Assembly (NCBI RefSeq): GCF_000621585.1
Contig: NZ_JHXY01000016.1
Location: 1-64,000, forward strand
Direction of reading: 5' to 3'
Length of the DNA stretch: 64,000 nt
DNA from: [Eubacterium] cellulosolvens LD2006
Lineage (GTDB): Bacteria; Bacillota; Clostridia; Lachnospirales; Lachnospiraceae
Translations under genes and position numbers: made by a program
Notes under the pieces: model-generated
Told to the model about the DNA's origin: nothing
The model's input: only the letters and a program-made list of their open reading frames with translations
The model's database searches: none
Shown here: positions 48,827 to 57,699 of the stretch, piece after piece
Position numbering within the stretch: position 1 is the first letter of the stretch
Layout of the letters: every line of letters begins with the position of its first letter

Positions 48827-50593
48827 ATGGTATTACAACATAACCTTCCTGCCACCACGGCGAACAGACATCTGACCGAGAATAGAAATTCTCTGAACAA
48901 ATCCCTTGAGAAGCTCTCATCCGGTTTCAGAATCAATCGTGCGGCAGATGATGCTGCAGGTCTTGCGATCTCAGAGGCGATGCGCTCCAAGATCAATGGG
49001 CTGACGCAGGCGGAGGACAACGCAAAGGACGGCATTGGACTCATTCAGACGACAGAAGGTGCTTTGACGGAAGTGCATTCCATGCTTCAGAGAGGATATC
49101 AGCTCTCGGTGCAGGCCGCCAACGGCACATACAATGACAATGCCCGCAAGGACATTGACCTTGAGATTCAGGAGCTCAAGAGCGAGCTGAACCGGATCTC
49201 CGAGAATACCGATTTCAACGGAATCAAGCTCTTACAGGGAACGAGATATCCGTTTTCCATCGATAAGACTAGTTCCGTCGATCCGGAGACGCTTGAGAAT
49301 ATCAAGAATGCGATCGGAAACTCCGGTGAAGCGATCTTGAAGACCTTTAGTCATTTGACGGACTTGATTACTTCAAGTAACGCAAATCCTACCGTAGTAA
49401 ATGGAGAAATCGCGAAGCTCTCTGAAAACGTACTTGCGCAGGCTGCCGGTTGGGTGCAGAACAGCAAGGGATACATCGATGTCGATGTAGATACATCAAA
49501 GTTTGGCGATTCAGCAGGAGCCGATACCGCGATTCAGGCGACCATCGCTCATGAAATGATGCATGGTATTATGGGCATCGTTTACAATTCGCTTGTGGAA
49601 CAGAATCATATGTCGGGAGTTTCCGAAATGGATACTGATAATATGCCTCTCTGGTTTATTGAGGGAACCGCGCAGGTAGCCGGTGGTATTTTCAACGCGG
49701 GCTGGAACTCAAATCTTCGTTCAGTGACAAACAGTACAAGTACAGCCGACGTGAAAGCGTTGATGGCAAGCCATCAGGATCCCGCAAATGAGCCCTATGG
49801 TATGGGTGCTCTTGCTGTAGCTTATATGGGACATAAGGCAAGTGGTGAAACCACTGTAAGTGTTGATAGCGTAGTCAAAGGACTTGACAAAATCTTTGAA
49901 CAGATGAAGTCAAAGAACTTTAACGATGCGGTAGAAGCTGCAACTACAAAAACAACCAGTGCAATTTTCGCCGAGTTCACACCCTCTACGATATCCGATG
50001 ACGCGGCAAATTTTGTCAAGGCAATTTGTAATGACGCCGGTGGTACCGGCGGTGGAAGCTTTCTGAAGAAAGCAGATGGCTCCGCTTATATCGGGCTTAA
50101 TACTAAAGTGACCGATTATGGTTTTACAAGTTCGTATACGCCGGGAAATTTCACCGTTAATTTCGACACCGGCGACGGTGATGGAAGTACGGACGGCTCA
50201 GACGTCATGCTTCAGATCGGAGCGACGAAGAGCGAGGTTCTGAACCTGCACAGAGTGAATATGTCGACCAAGGGTCTCGGCATTACGAACTCGAATGTTC
50301 TGACACAGGATGCGGCGAAGTCAGCGCTGGAGAGTTTCCAGAACGCCATCGACAGTACTTCGACCGTTCGCGGTTATTACGGAGCGGTTCAGAATCGTCT
50401 GGAGCACACGATCAATAACCTTCAGGTGACATCCGAGAATACAACGGCCGCAGAGTCCCGCATCCGCGATACGGATATGGCAAAAGAGATGGCCAAGTAC
50501 ACGAAGAGCAACATTCTCATGCAGGCAGCACAGTCGATGCTGGCGCAGGCCAACCAGTCCCCGCAGGGAGTTCTCTCGCTGCTTCAGGGTTAA
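48827..50593 (+). CDS. Flagellin with internal zinc metallopeptidase domain (flagellinolysin type)
   Basis: A 588-residue flagellin. Conserved D0/D1 helices are intact at both ends: residues ~1-140 (LEKLSSGFRINRAADDAAGLAISE.MRSKINGL) and ~460-588 (AAESRIRDTDMAKEMAKYTKSNILMQAAQSMLAQANQ). The variable middle is a metallopeptidase domain with H242-E-M-M-H246 and a downstream WFIEG in which E279 is a likely third zinc ligand. The filament would thus display thousands of protease copies on the surface. Such flagellinolysins were described in Clostridium haemolyticum and other bacteria. There is no other flagellar gene in the window. AAGGAG precedes ATG 48827. Confidence 0.9.
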   Translation: MVLQHNLPATTANRHLTENRNSLNKSLEKLSSGFRINRAADDAAGLAISEAMRSKINGLTQAEDNAKDGIGLIQTTEGALTEVHSMLQRGYQLSVQAANGTYNDNARKDIDLEIQELKSELNRISENTDFNGIKLLQGTRYPFSIDKTSSVDPETLENIKNAIGNSGEAILKTFSHLTDLITSSNANPTVVNGEIAKLSENVLAQAAGWVQNSKGYIDVDVDTSKFGDSAGADTAIQATIAHEMMHGIMGIVYNSLVEQNHMSGVSEMDTDNMPLWFIEGTAQVAGGIFNAGWNSNLRSVTNSTSTADVKALMASHQDPANEPYGMGALAVAYMGHKASGETTVSVDSVVKGLDKIFEQMKSKNFNDAVEAATTKTTSAIFAEFTPSTISDDAANFVKAICNDAGGTGGGSFLKKADGSAYIGLNTKVTDYGFTSSYTPGNFTVNFDTGDGDGSTDGSDVMLQIGATKSEVLNLHRVNMSTKGLGITNSNVLTQDAAKSALESFQNAIDSTSTVRGYYGAVQNRLEHTINNLQVTSENTTAAESRIRDTDMAKEMAKYTKSNILMQAAQSMLAQANQSPQGVLSLLQG

Positions 50594-50624
50594 GACGAGT
50601 TTCTTAGGTATGAGGAAGGGGCGT

Positions 50625-50670
50625 ACGGAGCGTTTTGTGTTATAGAAATTCCGAAGGAATTTCCTATAAC
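50625..50670 (-). repeat. Dispersed palindrome element, inverted short copy
   Basis: Read on minus: GTTATAGGAAATTCC pairs with GGAATTTCTATAAC and leads into ACAAAACGCTCCG. It lies just behind the flagellin stop and may protect the 3' end of its mRNA. Confidence 0.75.
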
Positions 50671-50705
50671 AGAATAAGAACCTGCGATGGAAGATAAAAC
50701 GCAAA

Positions 50706-50731
50706 GGACAGGGGCATTCCCCTGTCCGTTT
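50706..50731 (+). terminator. Terminator after flagellin gene
   Basis: Perfect 9-bp stem GGACAGGGG/CCCCTGTCC with loop CATT, followed by GTTT. The T-tract is short. Confidence 0.65.
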
Positions 50732-50837
50732 GCTGATTATGATTTTGTATCACGCGGCCTTCGTGTTAAAATAGAAACAGGAACAGAAAGACCAAAAGAC
50801 ATGGATGAACTCGGATGGAAAAGAGGAGGAACGTGAA

Positions 50838-51209
50838 ATGAGCGTACAATATGAAATGCGTTGTAAATCATGTGACAAAATCTGGAATGTAACAACAGGG
50901 CATGACATGCTGGACGGTTACAAGGACAATGTTCTCAGTCACTTCACCGCTCCGTATCATCAGACCGTAGCAGATCTGATCCGGGATCTTCAGAATCCGC
51001 CCTATGGTTTTTCGAATGTCATCGGTACCTGTCCGAAGTGCAAAGAGATTTTGACCGTTCCGACGATTCGGACGAAAGACAGTACATTTGTAGCTCCCTG
51101 TCCGATCTGTGACGGCGAGGTAAAGCTTCATGAAGGGAAGCCCGAAGAGGTTGTCTGTCCGATCTGCGGCGGACCTCTGGAAGTGGAGAATGTGACGTTC
51201 CGGGACTGA
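50838..51209 (+). CDS. Multi-zinc-ribbon protein (123 aa)
   Basis: A 123-residue protein of unknown role with four CxxC pairs: C9-K-S-C12, then TCPKC, PCPIC and VCPIC in the C-terminal half. These would bind two zinc ions as ribbon or rubredoxin-like knuckles. ATG 50838 is chosen with AGGAGGAACG upstream. It stands alone between flagellin and rnhA. Nucleic acid or protein binding are both possible. Confidence 0.7.
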   Translation: MSVQYEMRCKSCDKIWNVTTGHDMLDGYKDNVLSHFTAPYHQTVADLIRDLQNPPYGFSNVIGTCPKCKEILTVPTIRTKDSTFVAPCPICDGEVKLHEGKPEEVVCPICGGPLEVENVTFRD

Positions 51210-51391
51210 AACGAATGTTTTTTGAAAGGATTTTGCCCTTCGGAGAGAAAAGGCTCTCCTGGAGGGCGTTCTTTTTAGCGCTCTTTTGGGGCATAGATAC
51301 GGCATAGATGCGATGCGGATCCGGTTTGTCTATTTTTCGGACTCGTGATATGATAGAGACCAAAGAAAAAACAGATGGACAGGAGATGCGC

Positions 51392-51865
51392 ATGAAAGTA
51401 GAGATTTATACGGACGGCTCCGCCAGAGGAAACCCGGATGGCCCGGGAGGCTACGGGGCCGTTCTTCGTTATATTGACACAAAGGGACAGCTTCACGAGA
51501 GGGAACTGTCTCAGGGATATAAGAAGACGACGAACAACCGCATGGAGATGATGGCTGCGATTGCCTCGCTGGAGCTGCTCCGCAGACCGTGCGAGGTGGA
51601 TCTTCACTCGGATTCTCAGTACCTGGTGAAGGCCTTTAACGATCACTGGATTGATTCGTGGATCCGGAAGGGCTGGAAGAGAGGAAAAAACGAACCGGTT
51701 AAGAACGTCGACCTGTGGAAGCGCCTTCTGAAAGCCATGGAACCCCACAAGGTGAATTACATCTGGGTGAAGGGACATGTGGGCAATGAACTGAATGAAC
51801 GCTGTGATCAGCTGGCCACCACGGCAGCGGACGGCAGTGATTTGATGGATGATCCGGGCGTATAA
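51392..51865 (+). CDS. rnhA: Ribonuclease HI
   Basis: A 157-residue type 1 RNase H that cuts RNA in RNA-DNA hybrids. Catalytic residues are visible: D in EIYTDGSARGNPDGPGGYG (residue ~8), E in NNRMEMMAAI (~50), D in LHSDSQYLV (~72) and D in NERCDQLA (~138). The basic WIRKGWKRGKNEPVKNVDLW handle is also present. ATG 51392 has AGGAG 8 nt upstream; earlier in-frame ATGs have no site. A terminator follows. Confidence 0.95.
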   Translation: MKVEIYTDGSARGNPDGPGGYGAVLRYIDTKGQLHERELSQGYKKTTNNRMEMMAAIASLELLRRPCEVDLHSDSQYLVKAFNDHWIDSWIRKGWKRGKNEPVKNVDLWKRLLKAMEPHKVNYIWVKGHVGNELNERCDQLATTAADGSDLMDDPGV

Positions 51866-51879
51866 GCCCGGATTTGTTT
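51852..51879 (+). terminator. Terminator overlapping the rnhA end
   Basis: ATCCGGGC (51852-51859) pairs perfectly with GCCCGGAT (51866-51873), followed by TTGTTTG. The 5' arm lies in the last codons of rnhA. Confidence 0.75.
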
Positions 51880-51880
51880 G

Positions 51881-51905
51881 GTGTCATAGGAAATTCCTGT
51901 GACAC
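51881..51905 (+). repeat. Dispersed palindrome element, short copy
   Basis: GTGTCATAGG pairs with CCTGTGACAC around AAATT, then CAAACGCTGAGCGG follows. The arm sequence (GTGTCA/TGACAC) differs from other copies but still pairs. Confidence 0.75.
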
Positions 51906-52124
51906 CAAACGCTGAGCGGAATGCTTCATTGATACGAAACACTTCAACAGGGTGTAAAATATACAAATAATCGGGAAACTATACTATTAAAAATAAAGAA
52001 TACTACAAAAAGTAAAAAACAATTGCAAATATTGATACAAAAGACTTTCTTTATTGCCTGATATAGCGTACAATAAACATGTTTTCAATGACAAAGAAAA
52101 AGTTCAAAAGGAGAACGATCGAGT

Positions 52125-52394
52125 ATGAATAAAACAGAGTTTGTTCAGAAAATCGCAGAGAAAACAGGTTCAACCAAGAAGGATGCAGCTGCATTTGTTG
52201 ATGCATACGCAGAGGTGATCACTGAGGCTCTCAAGAGCGGTGATAAAGTTGCATTTCCGGGATTTGGTACATATGAAGTAAGAGAAAGAGCTGCTAGAAC
52301 AGGACGTAACCCTGCTACAGGTGAGACAATCCAGATCGCGGCTTCCAAGTCACCGGCATTCAAAGCTGGAAAGGCACTCAAGGACGCTATGTAA
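52125..52394 (+). CDS. HU family DNA-binding protein
   Basis: An 89-residue histone-like nucleoid protein: [82 protein letters not shown]. The flexible DNA-binding arm [10 protein letters not shown] is intact. AAAAGGAG precedes ATG 52125. The AT-rich upstream region with TACAAT near 52069 is the likely promoter. Codon use fits high expression. Confidence 0.96.
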   Translation: MNKTEFVQKIAEKTGSTKKDAAAFVDAYAEVITEALKSGDKVAFPGFGTYEVRERAARTGRNPATGETIQIAASKSPAFKAGKALKDAM

Positions 52395-52447
52395 TCATGG
52401 CAGCCTAGGTTGCTGTTGACGGAATTTTATAAATTCAGCAACTGCCA

Positions 52448-52507
52448 AAGGTGCTGTCGTACTGTAGGTGTCGTTCGCGCGATACTTCGTATGACAGCAC
52501 CTTTCTT
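52448..52507 (+). terminator. Terminator after HU gene
   Basis: AAGGTGCTGTCGTAC (52448-52462) pairs with GTATGACAGCACCTT (52489-52503), then TCTTG. The loop of about 26 nt itself contains GTTCGCGCGATAC. Confidence 0.7.
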
Positions 52508-52630
52508 GTCTCATAGGAAATTGTTCCGCATTCACTATGAGACAAAACGCTCCGCTTACATGCGCACTTGCGCGATGAGCAAATGCTTCGCATCCGCTCA
52601 CGGTGCGGGAATGTCGCAAGCGATATTTTT
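52508..52630 (+). repeat. Dispersed palindrome element, long copy
   Basis: GTCTCATAG (52508-52516) pairs with CTATGAGAC (52535-52543). AAAACGCTCCGC, TTACATGCGCACTTGCGCGATGAGCAAATGCTTCGCATCCGC and the end GAATGTCGCAAGCGATATTTTT follow. This is one of the best-preserved copies. Confidence 0.8.
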
Positions 52631-52644
52631 TATAAATTTGGGAA

Positions 52645-53382
52645 ATGACTATGGTAATCAGAGAAAAACACAATGCCTGTGAGGAGTGCGGCTTTTGCAC
52701 ATCGAGCATTCCGCTTTTGGACGGAATCCCGCAGGCCGAGAGAAGACAGATGCTCAAATCCTCGCCGCATCTCGATATGAGCGAAGGTGATTTCCTTTTT
52801 TACGAGGGTGAGAATGTTAATACGATCTGGATCATCCGGAAGGGAACGGTAAAGCTCACGCGATCGGATATTGACGGACGGGAACAGATCGTCGGCATTT
52901 TTTCCGACTCGGAGGCGATCTGGGAGGGAATTTTCCTCAAGGAAAGCGTCTACCCGTATTCGGCGGTGTGCATGACGGATGTATCTGTCTGCGCGGTGAG
53001 CATGGAGGATTTCAGCCGTGTGCTCTCGGATCCGAGAACTGCGCGGAGCATCATCACGCTGCTCAGCCAGAAACTTCACGACGCGAACACGAGAAATATT
53101 CTTCTTGCCACGAAGTCTCCGTCCGCGAAGATCGCGGGAATGCTTGTGTATCACAAGGAGCGAAGCCGCGAGACGCATCTTTCTTTAAAACTGCAGGATA
53201 TCGCGGCCAGTCTGAATCTCCGGCCGGAGACTGTCAGCAGAAAGCTTCGTGAATTTGAGAAGAGTGGTTTAATTCTTCGGGCAGGAAAAGGGAAAATTGA
53301 TATCCTCGATTTCGAGGGGCTGCACAGCGTCTACGAGGCGGGAAGAAATGAGCCGGATTCCGGCGGCGAGCAGAATCGGTAG
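52645..53382 (+). CDS. Crp/Fnr family transcriptional regulator with N-terminal cysteine cluster
   Basis: A 245-residue regulator. A cyclic-nucleotide-binding-like domain (about residues 25-140; EGDFLFYEGENVNTIWIIRKGTVKL) and a C-terminal winged helix (about 165-230; LKLQDIAASLNLRPETVSRKLREFEKSGLI) are clear. Before them lies C12-E-E-C15-G-F-C18, and further cysteines stand in VCMTDVSVCAV. FNR senses oxygen with an N-terminal cysteine cluster plus one later cysteine on a [4Fe-4S] cluster, so redox sensing is plausible here. ATG 52645 or 52651; ribosome-binding site weak. Confidence 0.85.
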   Translation: MTMVIREKHNACEECGFCTSSIPLLDGIPQAERRQMLKSSPHLDMSEGDFLFYEGENVNTIWIIRKGTVKLTRSDIDGREQIVGIFSDSEAIWEGIFLKESVYPYSAVCMTDVSVCAVSMEDFSRVLSDPRTARSIITLLSQKLHDANTRNILLATKSPSAKIAGMLVYHKERSRETHLSLKLQDIAASLNLRPETVSRKLREFEKSGLILRAGKGKIDILDFEGLHSVYEAGRNEPDSGGEQNR

Positions 53383-53516
53383 AACGTTACCGGAATGTCA
53401 CAAAGCATTACGAAAGAAGCATGGAAATATCTCTAAAACGCGTTGGATACAGAAGGTGTTTTCCGTAGGAATATCTTCAGATCGAAGCCACAAGAACAGA
53501 TCGGAGGAACAGATAA

Positions 53517-55454
53517 ATGGATAAAGCAATGATCAGAGACAGACTGCGTCTTTTGCGGGAAGATATGCGCCGTGAAGCGGTGGATGTATGTCTGATTACG
53601 TCCTCGGATTATCACGCATCCGAGTATGTGGGAGAGTATTTTAAGACGTCTGTGTTTTTCTCCGGATGTACCAGTGACAATGTCCGGCTGATCGTCCGTG
53701 CGGATGAGGCGCTGCTCTGGACAGATGGAAGATACTTCATATCGGCGGCGGCGGAACTGGCGGATACAGGAATCCTTCTGATGCGATCCGGAGAAAAAGA
53801 CGTGCCGGAGGTTACCGCGTATTTGAAAGAGGTGTTGGCCGGTGGAAAAACACTGGGCTTCGACGGCAGATGTGTGACGGCATCAGACGGAAAGAGGTAC
53901 CGGAAGATTGCCGGTGACTGCGGTGGAAAGGTCAATGGTGCGTATACGCCGGAGGAGCGGATCTGGAAGGATCGGCCGGCCATGGCGTCCCATCCGGTGA
54001 TGGTTCTTTCTGACGATCTCACCGGAGAGAACTATGTGTCAAAGGCAGCCCGCGTGCGGAAAGAAATGAGGAAGCTTGACGCGGAGCATCTGGTCATCTC
54101 GAAGCTGGATGACATCATGTGGCTTCTCAACATCCGCGGAGCAGATATCGCCTGCAATCCGGTGGCTCTTTCTTATCTGATATTTGGAATCGACGACGCC
54201 GCACTCTACATACAGGAGTCGGAGTGCACGTCGGAGTTCGTTGCGTATGCGAAGGAAAACGACATAGAACTTCGCCCCTATGAGCGGATGTTCCGTGACC
54301 TTCCGGAGATGCTCTTTACACGTGGCGTTCTGGTGGACGAGATGTCTGCAAGCGACGCGATTCTGCAGACGATCGAAGCGAATGAGGAGGAAGGCACGCG
54401 TCTGATCCGCAAAGCAAGTCCGGTTTCCGCGATGAAGGCTGTGAAGAACACAGTAGAGTTAAAACATCTAAGGAAGATCTATGTGGCGGACTCTGTGGCT
54501 GTGTGCCGCTTTATTTTCAAGATAAAATCCATGTTCGGGAAAGGGAATAAGAACGGAATCCCGGAGTCAGAAGAACGAGATGAGTCTCGAACATCCGGAA
54601 AATGTCTTTGGGAGGAGCCGGAGCATCAGAAGGGCGTAGAGAGTGACGCAAATTCTGTAAGTGATCAGAAGAAAATGACCGAGATTGCCGCCGCCGAATA
54701 CATGGATGCCCTCCGGAGAGAAATCCCGGGCTATCTGGATCTTTCCTTCGAGACGATTTCCGCCTACAACGCAAATGCCGCGATGGCACACTATCAGGCG
54801 ACGGAGGAGAACTGTGCGGTGCTGGAGCCGGAAGGTTTTCTTCTTGTTGATTCCGGCGGACAGTATATGGGAGGAACCACAGATGTGACGAGGACCATTG
54901 CCCTGGGAAAGCTCTCCCGGGAAATGATCGAGGACTTTACGCTTGTTGCGGTCGCAAATCTTCGTCTACTCTATGCGAAGTTCCCCTCCGGCTGTTCCGG
55001 CGTAAATCTCGATACCTATGCGCGGGCTCCTTTCTGGGAGAAAGGAAAGAACTTCAACCACGGCACCGGTCACGGTATCGGTTATATCCTTAATGTTCAC
55101 GAGGGACCCCAGAATATCCGTTGGAGAGCCGGAAGACTTTCGGATCTCACCGCTTTTGAGCCGGGTATGATTACTTCGGACGAACCGGGCATCTATATCG
55201 AGGGAAAATATGGCATCCGCACAGAGACGATCACGGAATGCGTCGAAGCGGAGACGAATGAATACGGAAAATTCCTTCGTTTCGAGCCGTTAACCTTTGC
55301 GCCGATCGATCTGGATGCCATTGATCCTGCCTGCATGGAGGCCTCCGATATTGAACGCCTCAATCGATACCACAGGCAGGTGTGGAATGTGATCTCCCCG
55401 TATCTGGAAGGAGACGAGAAAGAGTGGCTTAGGGGAGCGACAAGGGCAATATAA
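53517..55454 (+). CDS. M24 family metallopeptidase, Xaa-Pro aminopeptidase type
   Basis: A 645-residue protein with two creatinase N-terminal domains (about 1-320) and a C-terminal pita-bread M24 domain. Metal-site segments: LVDSGGQYMGGTTDVTRTI, NHGTGHGIGYILNVHEGP, ITSDEPGIYIEGKYGIRTE and TECVEAE, giving the D, D, H, E, E ligands. It should release N-terminal residues before proline. A ~60-residue hydrophilic insertion (near residues 335-395, Glu/Ser/Lys-rich) precedes the M24 domain and is not typical. GGAGGA lies 8 nt or so before the ATG. It follows the Crp/Fnr gene by 134 nt. Confidence 0.9.
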   Translation: MDKAMIRDRLRLLREDMRREAVDVCLITSSDYHASEYVGEYFKTSVFFSGCTSDNVRLIVRADEALLWTDGRYFISAAAELADTGILLMRSGEKDVPEVTAYLKEVLAGGKTLGFDGRCVTASDGKRYRKIAGDCGGKVNGAYTPEERIWKDRPAMASHPVMVLSDDLTGENYVSKAARVRKEMRKLDAEHLVISKLDDIMWLLNIRGADIACNPVALSYLIFGIDDAALYIQESECTSEFVAYAKENDIELRPYERMFRDLPEMLFTRGVLVDEMSASDAILQTIEANEEEGTRLIRKASPVSAMKAVKNTVELKHLRKIYVADSVAVCRFIFKIKSMFGKGNKNGIPESEERDESRTSGKCLWEEPEHQKGVESDANSVSDQKKMTEIAAAEYMDALRREIPGYLDLSFETISAYNANAAMAHYQATEENCAVLEPEGFLLVDSGGQYMGGTTDVTRTIALGKLSREMIEDFTLVAVANLRLLYAKFPSGCSGVNLDTYARAPFWEKGKNFNHGTGHGIGYILNVHEGPQNIRWRAGRLSDLTAFEPGMITSDEPGIYIEGKYGIRTETITECVEAETNEYGKFLRFEPLTFAPIDLDAIDPACMEASDIERLNRYHRQVWNVISPYLEGDEKEWLRGATRAI

Positions 55455-55602
55455 GAACAAAGTCCGAAGGATAAATGCTTTCGGTCTTGGGAATTCCGGA
55501 GATATACTTGATGATATAAAAAAATAAAACGCAGGAATGTGCGCTTTATGAGCTGAAAAAGGCCATAAGACATGCGTCCTTTGATAGTGAATACAGAACA
55601 GA

Positions 55603-55640
55603 CAAAAGCCCCGTCCGGATTCATCCGGGCGGGGCTTTTG
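55603..55640. terminator. Bidirectional terminator between convergent genes
   Basis: CAAAAGCCCCGTCCGGAT pairs with ATCCGGGCGGGGCTTTTG (55623-55640), an 18-bp stem with one G-T position. It has A-rich and T-rich ends, so it can terminate both the M24 gene (+) and ridA (-). The rest of the 280-bp gap shows no gene. Confidence 0.85.
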
Positions 55641-55734
55641 ATGTAATGCCGGTTAATGTCGGCGTGCTGTGTCCCTAAATTCTGAAGGGACTGTAACATA
55701 CAGAGACATCTTTGCGCAGAGGCGTATTCCGTGC

Positions 55735-56118
55735 TTAACCGATAACGGCAGTCACCTGAATCTCAATCAGCGCGTTCGCCGGAAGTTTCGCAACTTCGTA
55801 GCAGGCGCGAGCCGGATAAGGCTCGGTGAAGAACTCGGCGTATACTTTGTTGACGTCGGCAAAAGCGGCTACGTCGTCGAGCAGTACGGTCACGGTAACG
55901 ACGTCACTCATGGAAGCACCGGCTTCTTTGAGGATATTGCTGATATTTGTGAGTGACTGCTTTGCCTGCGATACGGCGTCGTCGCCGGCGAACGATCCGG
56001 TTGCAGGATCAATACCGAGCTGGCCGGAGACATAGATGGTGTTGCCGGCTTGAATGGCCTGAGAGTATGGACCGAGTGCGGCCGGAGCATTTTCTGTATG
56101 GATTGCTTTGTTTGCCAT
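55735..56118 (-). CDS. ridA: RidA family reactive intermediate deaminase
   Basis: A 127-residue RidA/YjgF protein that hydrolyses enamine/imine intermediates from amino acid metabolism. Motifs: NAPAALGPYSQAIQAGNTIYVSGQLGIDPATG, QAKQSLTNISNILKEAG and FFTEPYPARACYEVAKLPANALIEIQ, with the catalytic Arg in PARA. ATG 56118 is preferred to an upstream ATG at 56136 because GGGAGG lies between them. It is convergent with the M24 gene. Confidence 0.95.
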   Translation of the reverse strand: MANKAIHTENAPAALGPYSQAIQAGNTIYVSGQLGIDPATGSFAGDDAVSQAKQSLTNISNILKEAGASMSDVVTVTVLLDDVAAFADVNKVYAEFFTEPYPARACYEVAKLPANALIEIQVTAVIG

Positions 56119-56443
56119 AATGTGTACCTCCCTCATGGAAAAACATTAAAGATTTAAATTGTCTCTACTATAGCACATGGATCACGACCGGGCAAATTGT
56201 TGTGAATGATGGGGCAAGGGCGATTTTAAGACGCTGTGGAATCTACTCTTGTACTGGAAGTTCCTTTTTTGAGTTATCGGGGGAGTCTTTTTGTGGAAAA
56301 GCCCTGACTGAAGAAGTGGAAAATCCGAAAAATAAATGGTGGACATTATACCCAGGGTCAGTATATATTTATACATATAGGAACTATAATAATAAAAATT
56401 ATGTTATATTATTATACTGCATGATATGCGGTAAGGGGGTAAG

Positions 56444-56776
56444 ATGGAAGTGGGGAAGGAATTGGAGTTGGAAAGACTTCCGGAGATAATCAAAAGGATT
56501 CGATTAAATACCGGAAAGACACAGATTCAGGTTGCAGAAGATCTTCACTGTACACCGGGATACGTAAGCAATGTTGAGAATGGACGGACAGCGATCTCAA
56601 TTCGGATTGTTTCATATTATGCGAAAATATCTGGACTTACGATCGATGATATTTTGAAGGGAAGACTGGATAGTATCAACAAACAAAAAGGCAGCCGCAT
56701 CAACGAGATGTTGTCATTAATGTCGGTGGATGACAAAGAGAGATTACTGGCAACAATTCAGTTGTGGAGACGATAA
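56444..56776 (+). CDS. XRE family helix-turn-helix regulator
   Basis: A 110-residue protein with one Cro/C1-type helix-turn-helix at residues ~12-67 (IIKRIRLNTGKTQIQVAEDLHCTPGYVSNVENGRTAISIRIVSYYAKISGLTIDDIL) and a short helical tail. AAGGGGGTAAG precedes ATG 56444. The upstream 307-bp gap between ridA and this gene is very AT-rich around 56360-56420 (TATAAT at 56386, TATACT at 56413) and probably holds its promoter. I see no gene in it. The target is unknown. Confidence 0.83.
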   Translation: MEVGKELELERLPEIIKRIRLNTGKTQIQVAEDLHCTPGYVSNVENGRTAISIRIVSYYAKISGLTIDDILKGRLDSINKQKGSRINEMLSLMSVDDKERLLATIQLWRR

Positions 56777-56820
56777 AGCTGCGGAAACCGGTGGAATGCA
56801 GCTGATTTAGAATCGGAATG

Positions 56821-56873
56821 CGGAGCAGGAGCGTTTTGTCTCATAGAGAATGCGGGATAATTTCTTGTGAGAC
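56821..56873 (-). repeat. Dispersed palindrome element, inverted short copy
   Basis: Read on minus: GTCTCACAAG pairs imperfectly with CTCTATGAGAC and leads into AAAACGCTCCTGCTCCG. It opens a 344-bp gap between the XRE and YgjP-type genes that otherwise contains one terminator and AT-rich sequence. Confidence 0.68.
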
Positions 56874-56878
56874 AAGAG

Positions 56879-56913
56879 GAGAGGTCAGGGACGAATGTCT
56901 CTGACCTCTCTTG
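56879..56913 (+). terminator. Terminator after XRE gene
   Basis: GAGAGGTCAGGGAC (56879-56892) pairs with GTCTCTGACCTCTC (56897-56910) over 14 positions, one G-T, loop GAAT, followed by TTGATAT. Confidence 0.72.
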
Positions 56914-57120
56914 ATATAAGGAGCGCCGCGCGACGCACCTTTTGATGTGAGAGCAAACAGTTCATTTCAGATGAAAACAGCAATACGCTACCGCACGTAT
57001 AACTGAAAAAGCGCCTCAATATCAATACGTATCGATACGGGCAGTTGTGAAATGAAATGCGTTTGCAATGGCTATGTAATAAATATATTACAAAATATAA
57101 AAGAAATCAATACATAAATA

Positions 57121-57699
57121 TTAGGTATCTGTTTGTGAGAGCATTGATCGGATCAGCGCACCGCCGTTTTCTTTCAGCCATGATCTCTGCTTCCGGTAGT
57201 CGGGCATGACCTGTGAGACTTCTTTCCAGAAGGCGTGAGAGTGATTCATCTGTTTTCTGTGGCAGAGTTCGTGAATGATCACATAGTTCTGCACGTCGGG
57301 CGGCGTGAGCATCAGGAGACAATTGAAGTTGAGATTGCCCTTTGCCGAACAGCTTCCCCATCGGGTCTTTTGAGAGCGGATGGTGATCCGGCCGTAACTG
57401 ACGCCGATGATGTCTGCGTAATAGGCAACCCGCGGCGGGATTGTCTCGACCGCGAGAGCAGCAAGCCGGTGAAGGGTTTCGCGCGTGATCGCGGGAGGAG
57501 GATTCTGAGCCTCTTTTTTGCGGCGCTGTTCGATGAGCGCGCGGTGCTTTTGGATCCAGTCGGAATTCTGGTCGACAAAACGGCGGATCTCCCGGTCAGC
57601 TGTGCGGTATGGCGCCCGGACGATGAGTTGTCCCTCGGATTTCATCTGCAGGGCGAGGGTCTTCCGCGAAGAGCGGATGATTTCGTATTCTGTATTCAT
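57121..57699 (-). CDS. YgjP-type (DUF45, M48-like) metal-dependent hydrolase
   Basis: A 192-residue zinc-hydrolase-fold protein on minus. The site is HELCHRKQMNHSHAFW near residue 152, i.e. HExxH followed by a third His in the NHSxxFW motif. TRWGSCSAKGNLNFNCLLML just before it is the family hallmark. Many homologs are coded next to type I restriction genes, but that locus is 56 kb away here. ATG 57699 has GGAG upstream; an in-frame ATG at 57789 lacks one. Confidence 0.88.
   Translation of the reverse strand: MNTEYEIIRSSRKTLALQMKSEGQLIVRAPYRTADREIRRFVDQNSDWIQKHRALIEQRRKKEAQNPPPAITRETLHRLAALAVETIPPRVAYYADIIGVSYGRITIRSQKTRWGSCSAKGNLNFNCLLMLTPPDVQNYVIIHELCHRKQMNHSHAFWKEVSQVMPDYRKQRSWLKENGGALIRSMLSQTDT

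Noticed and set aside
56202-56489. A 95-codon plus-strand frame before the XRE gene
   Set aside because: No ribosome-binding site, overlaps the XRE start and the AT-rich probable promoter, and has no recognisable sequence.
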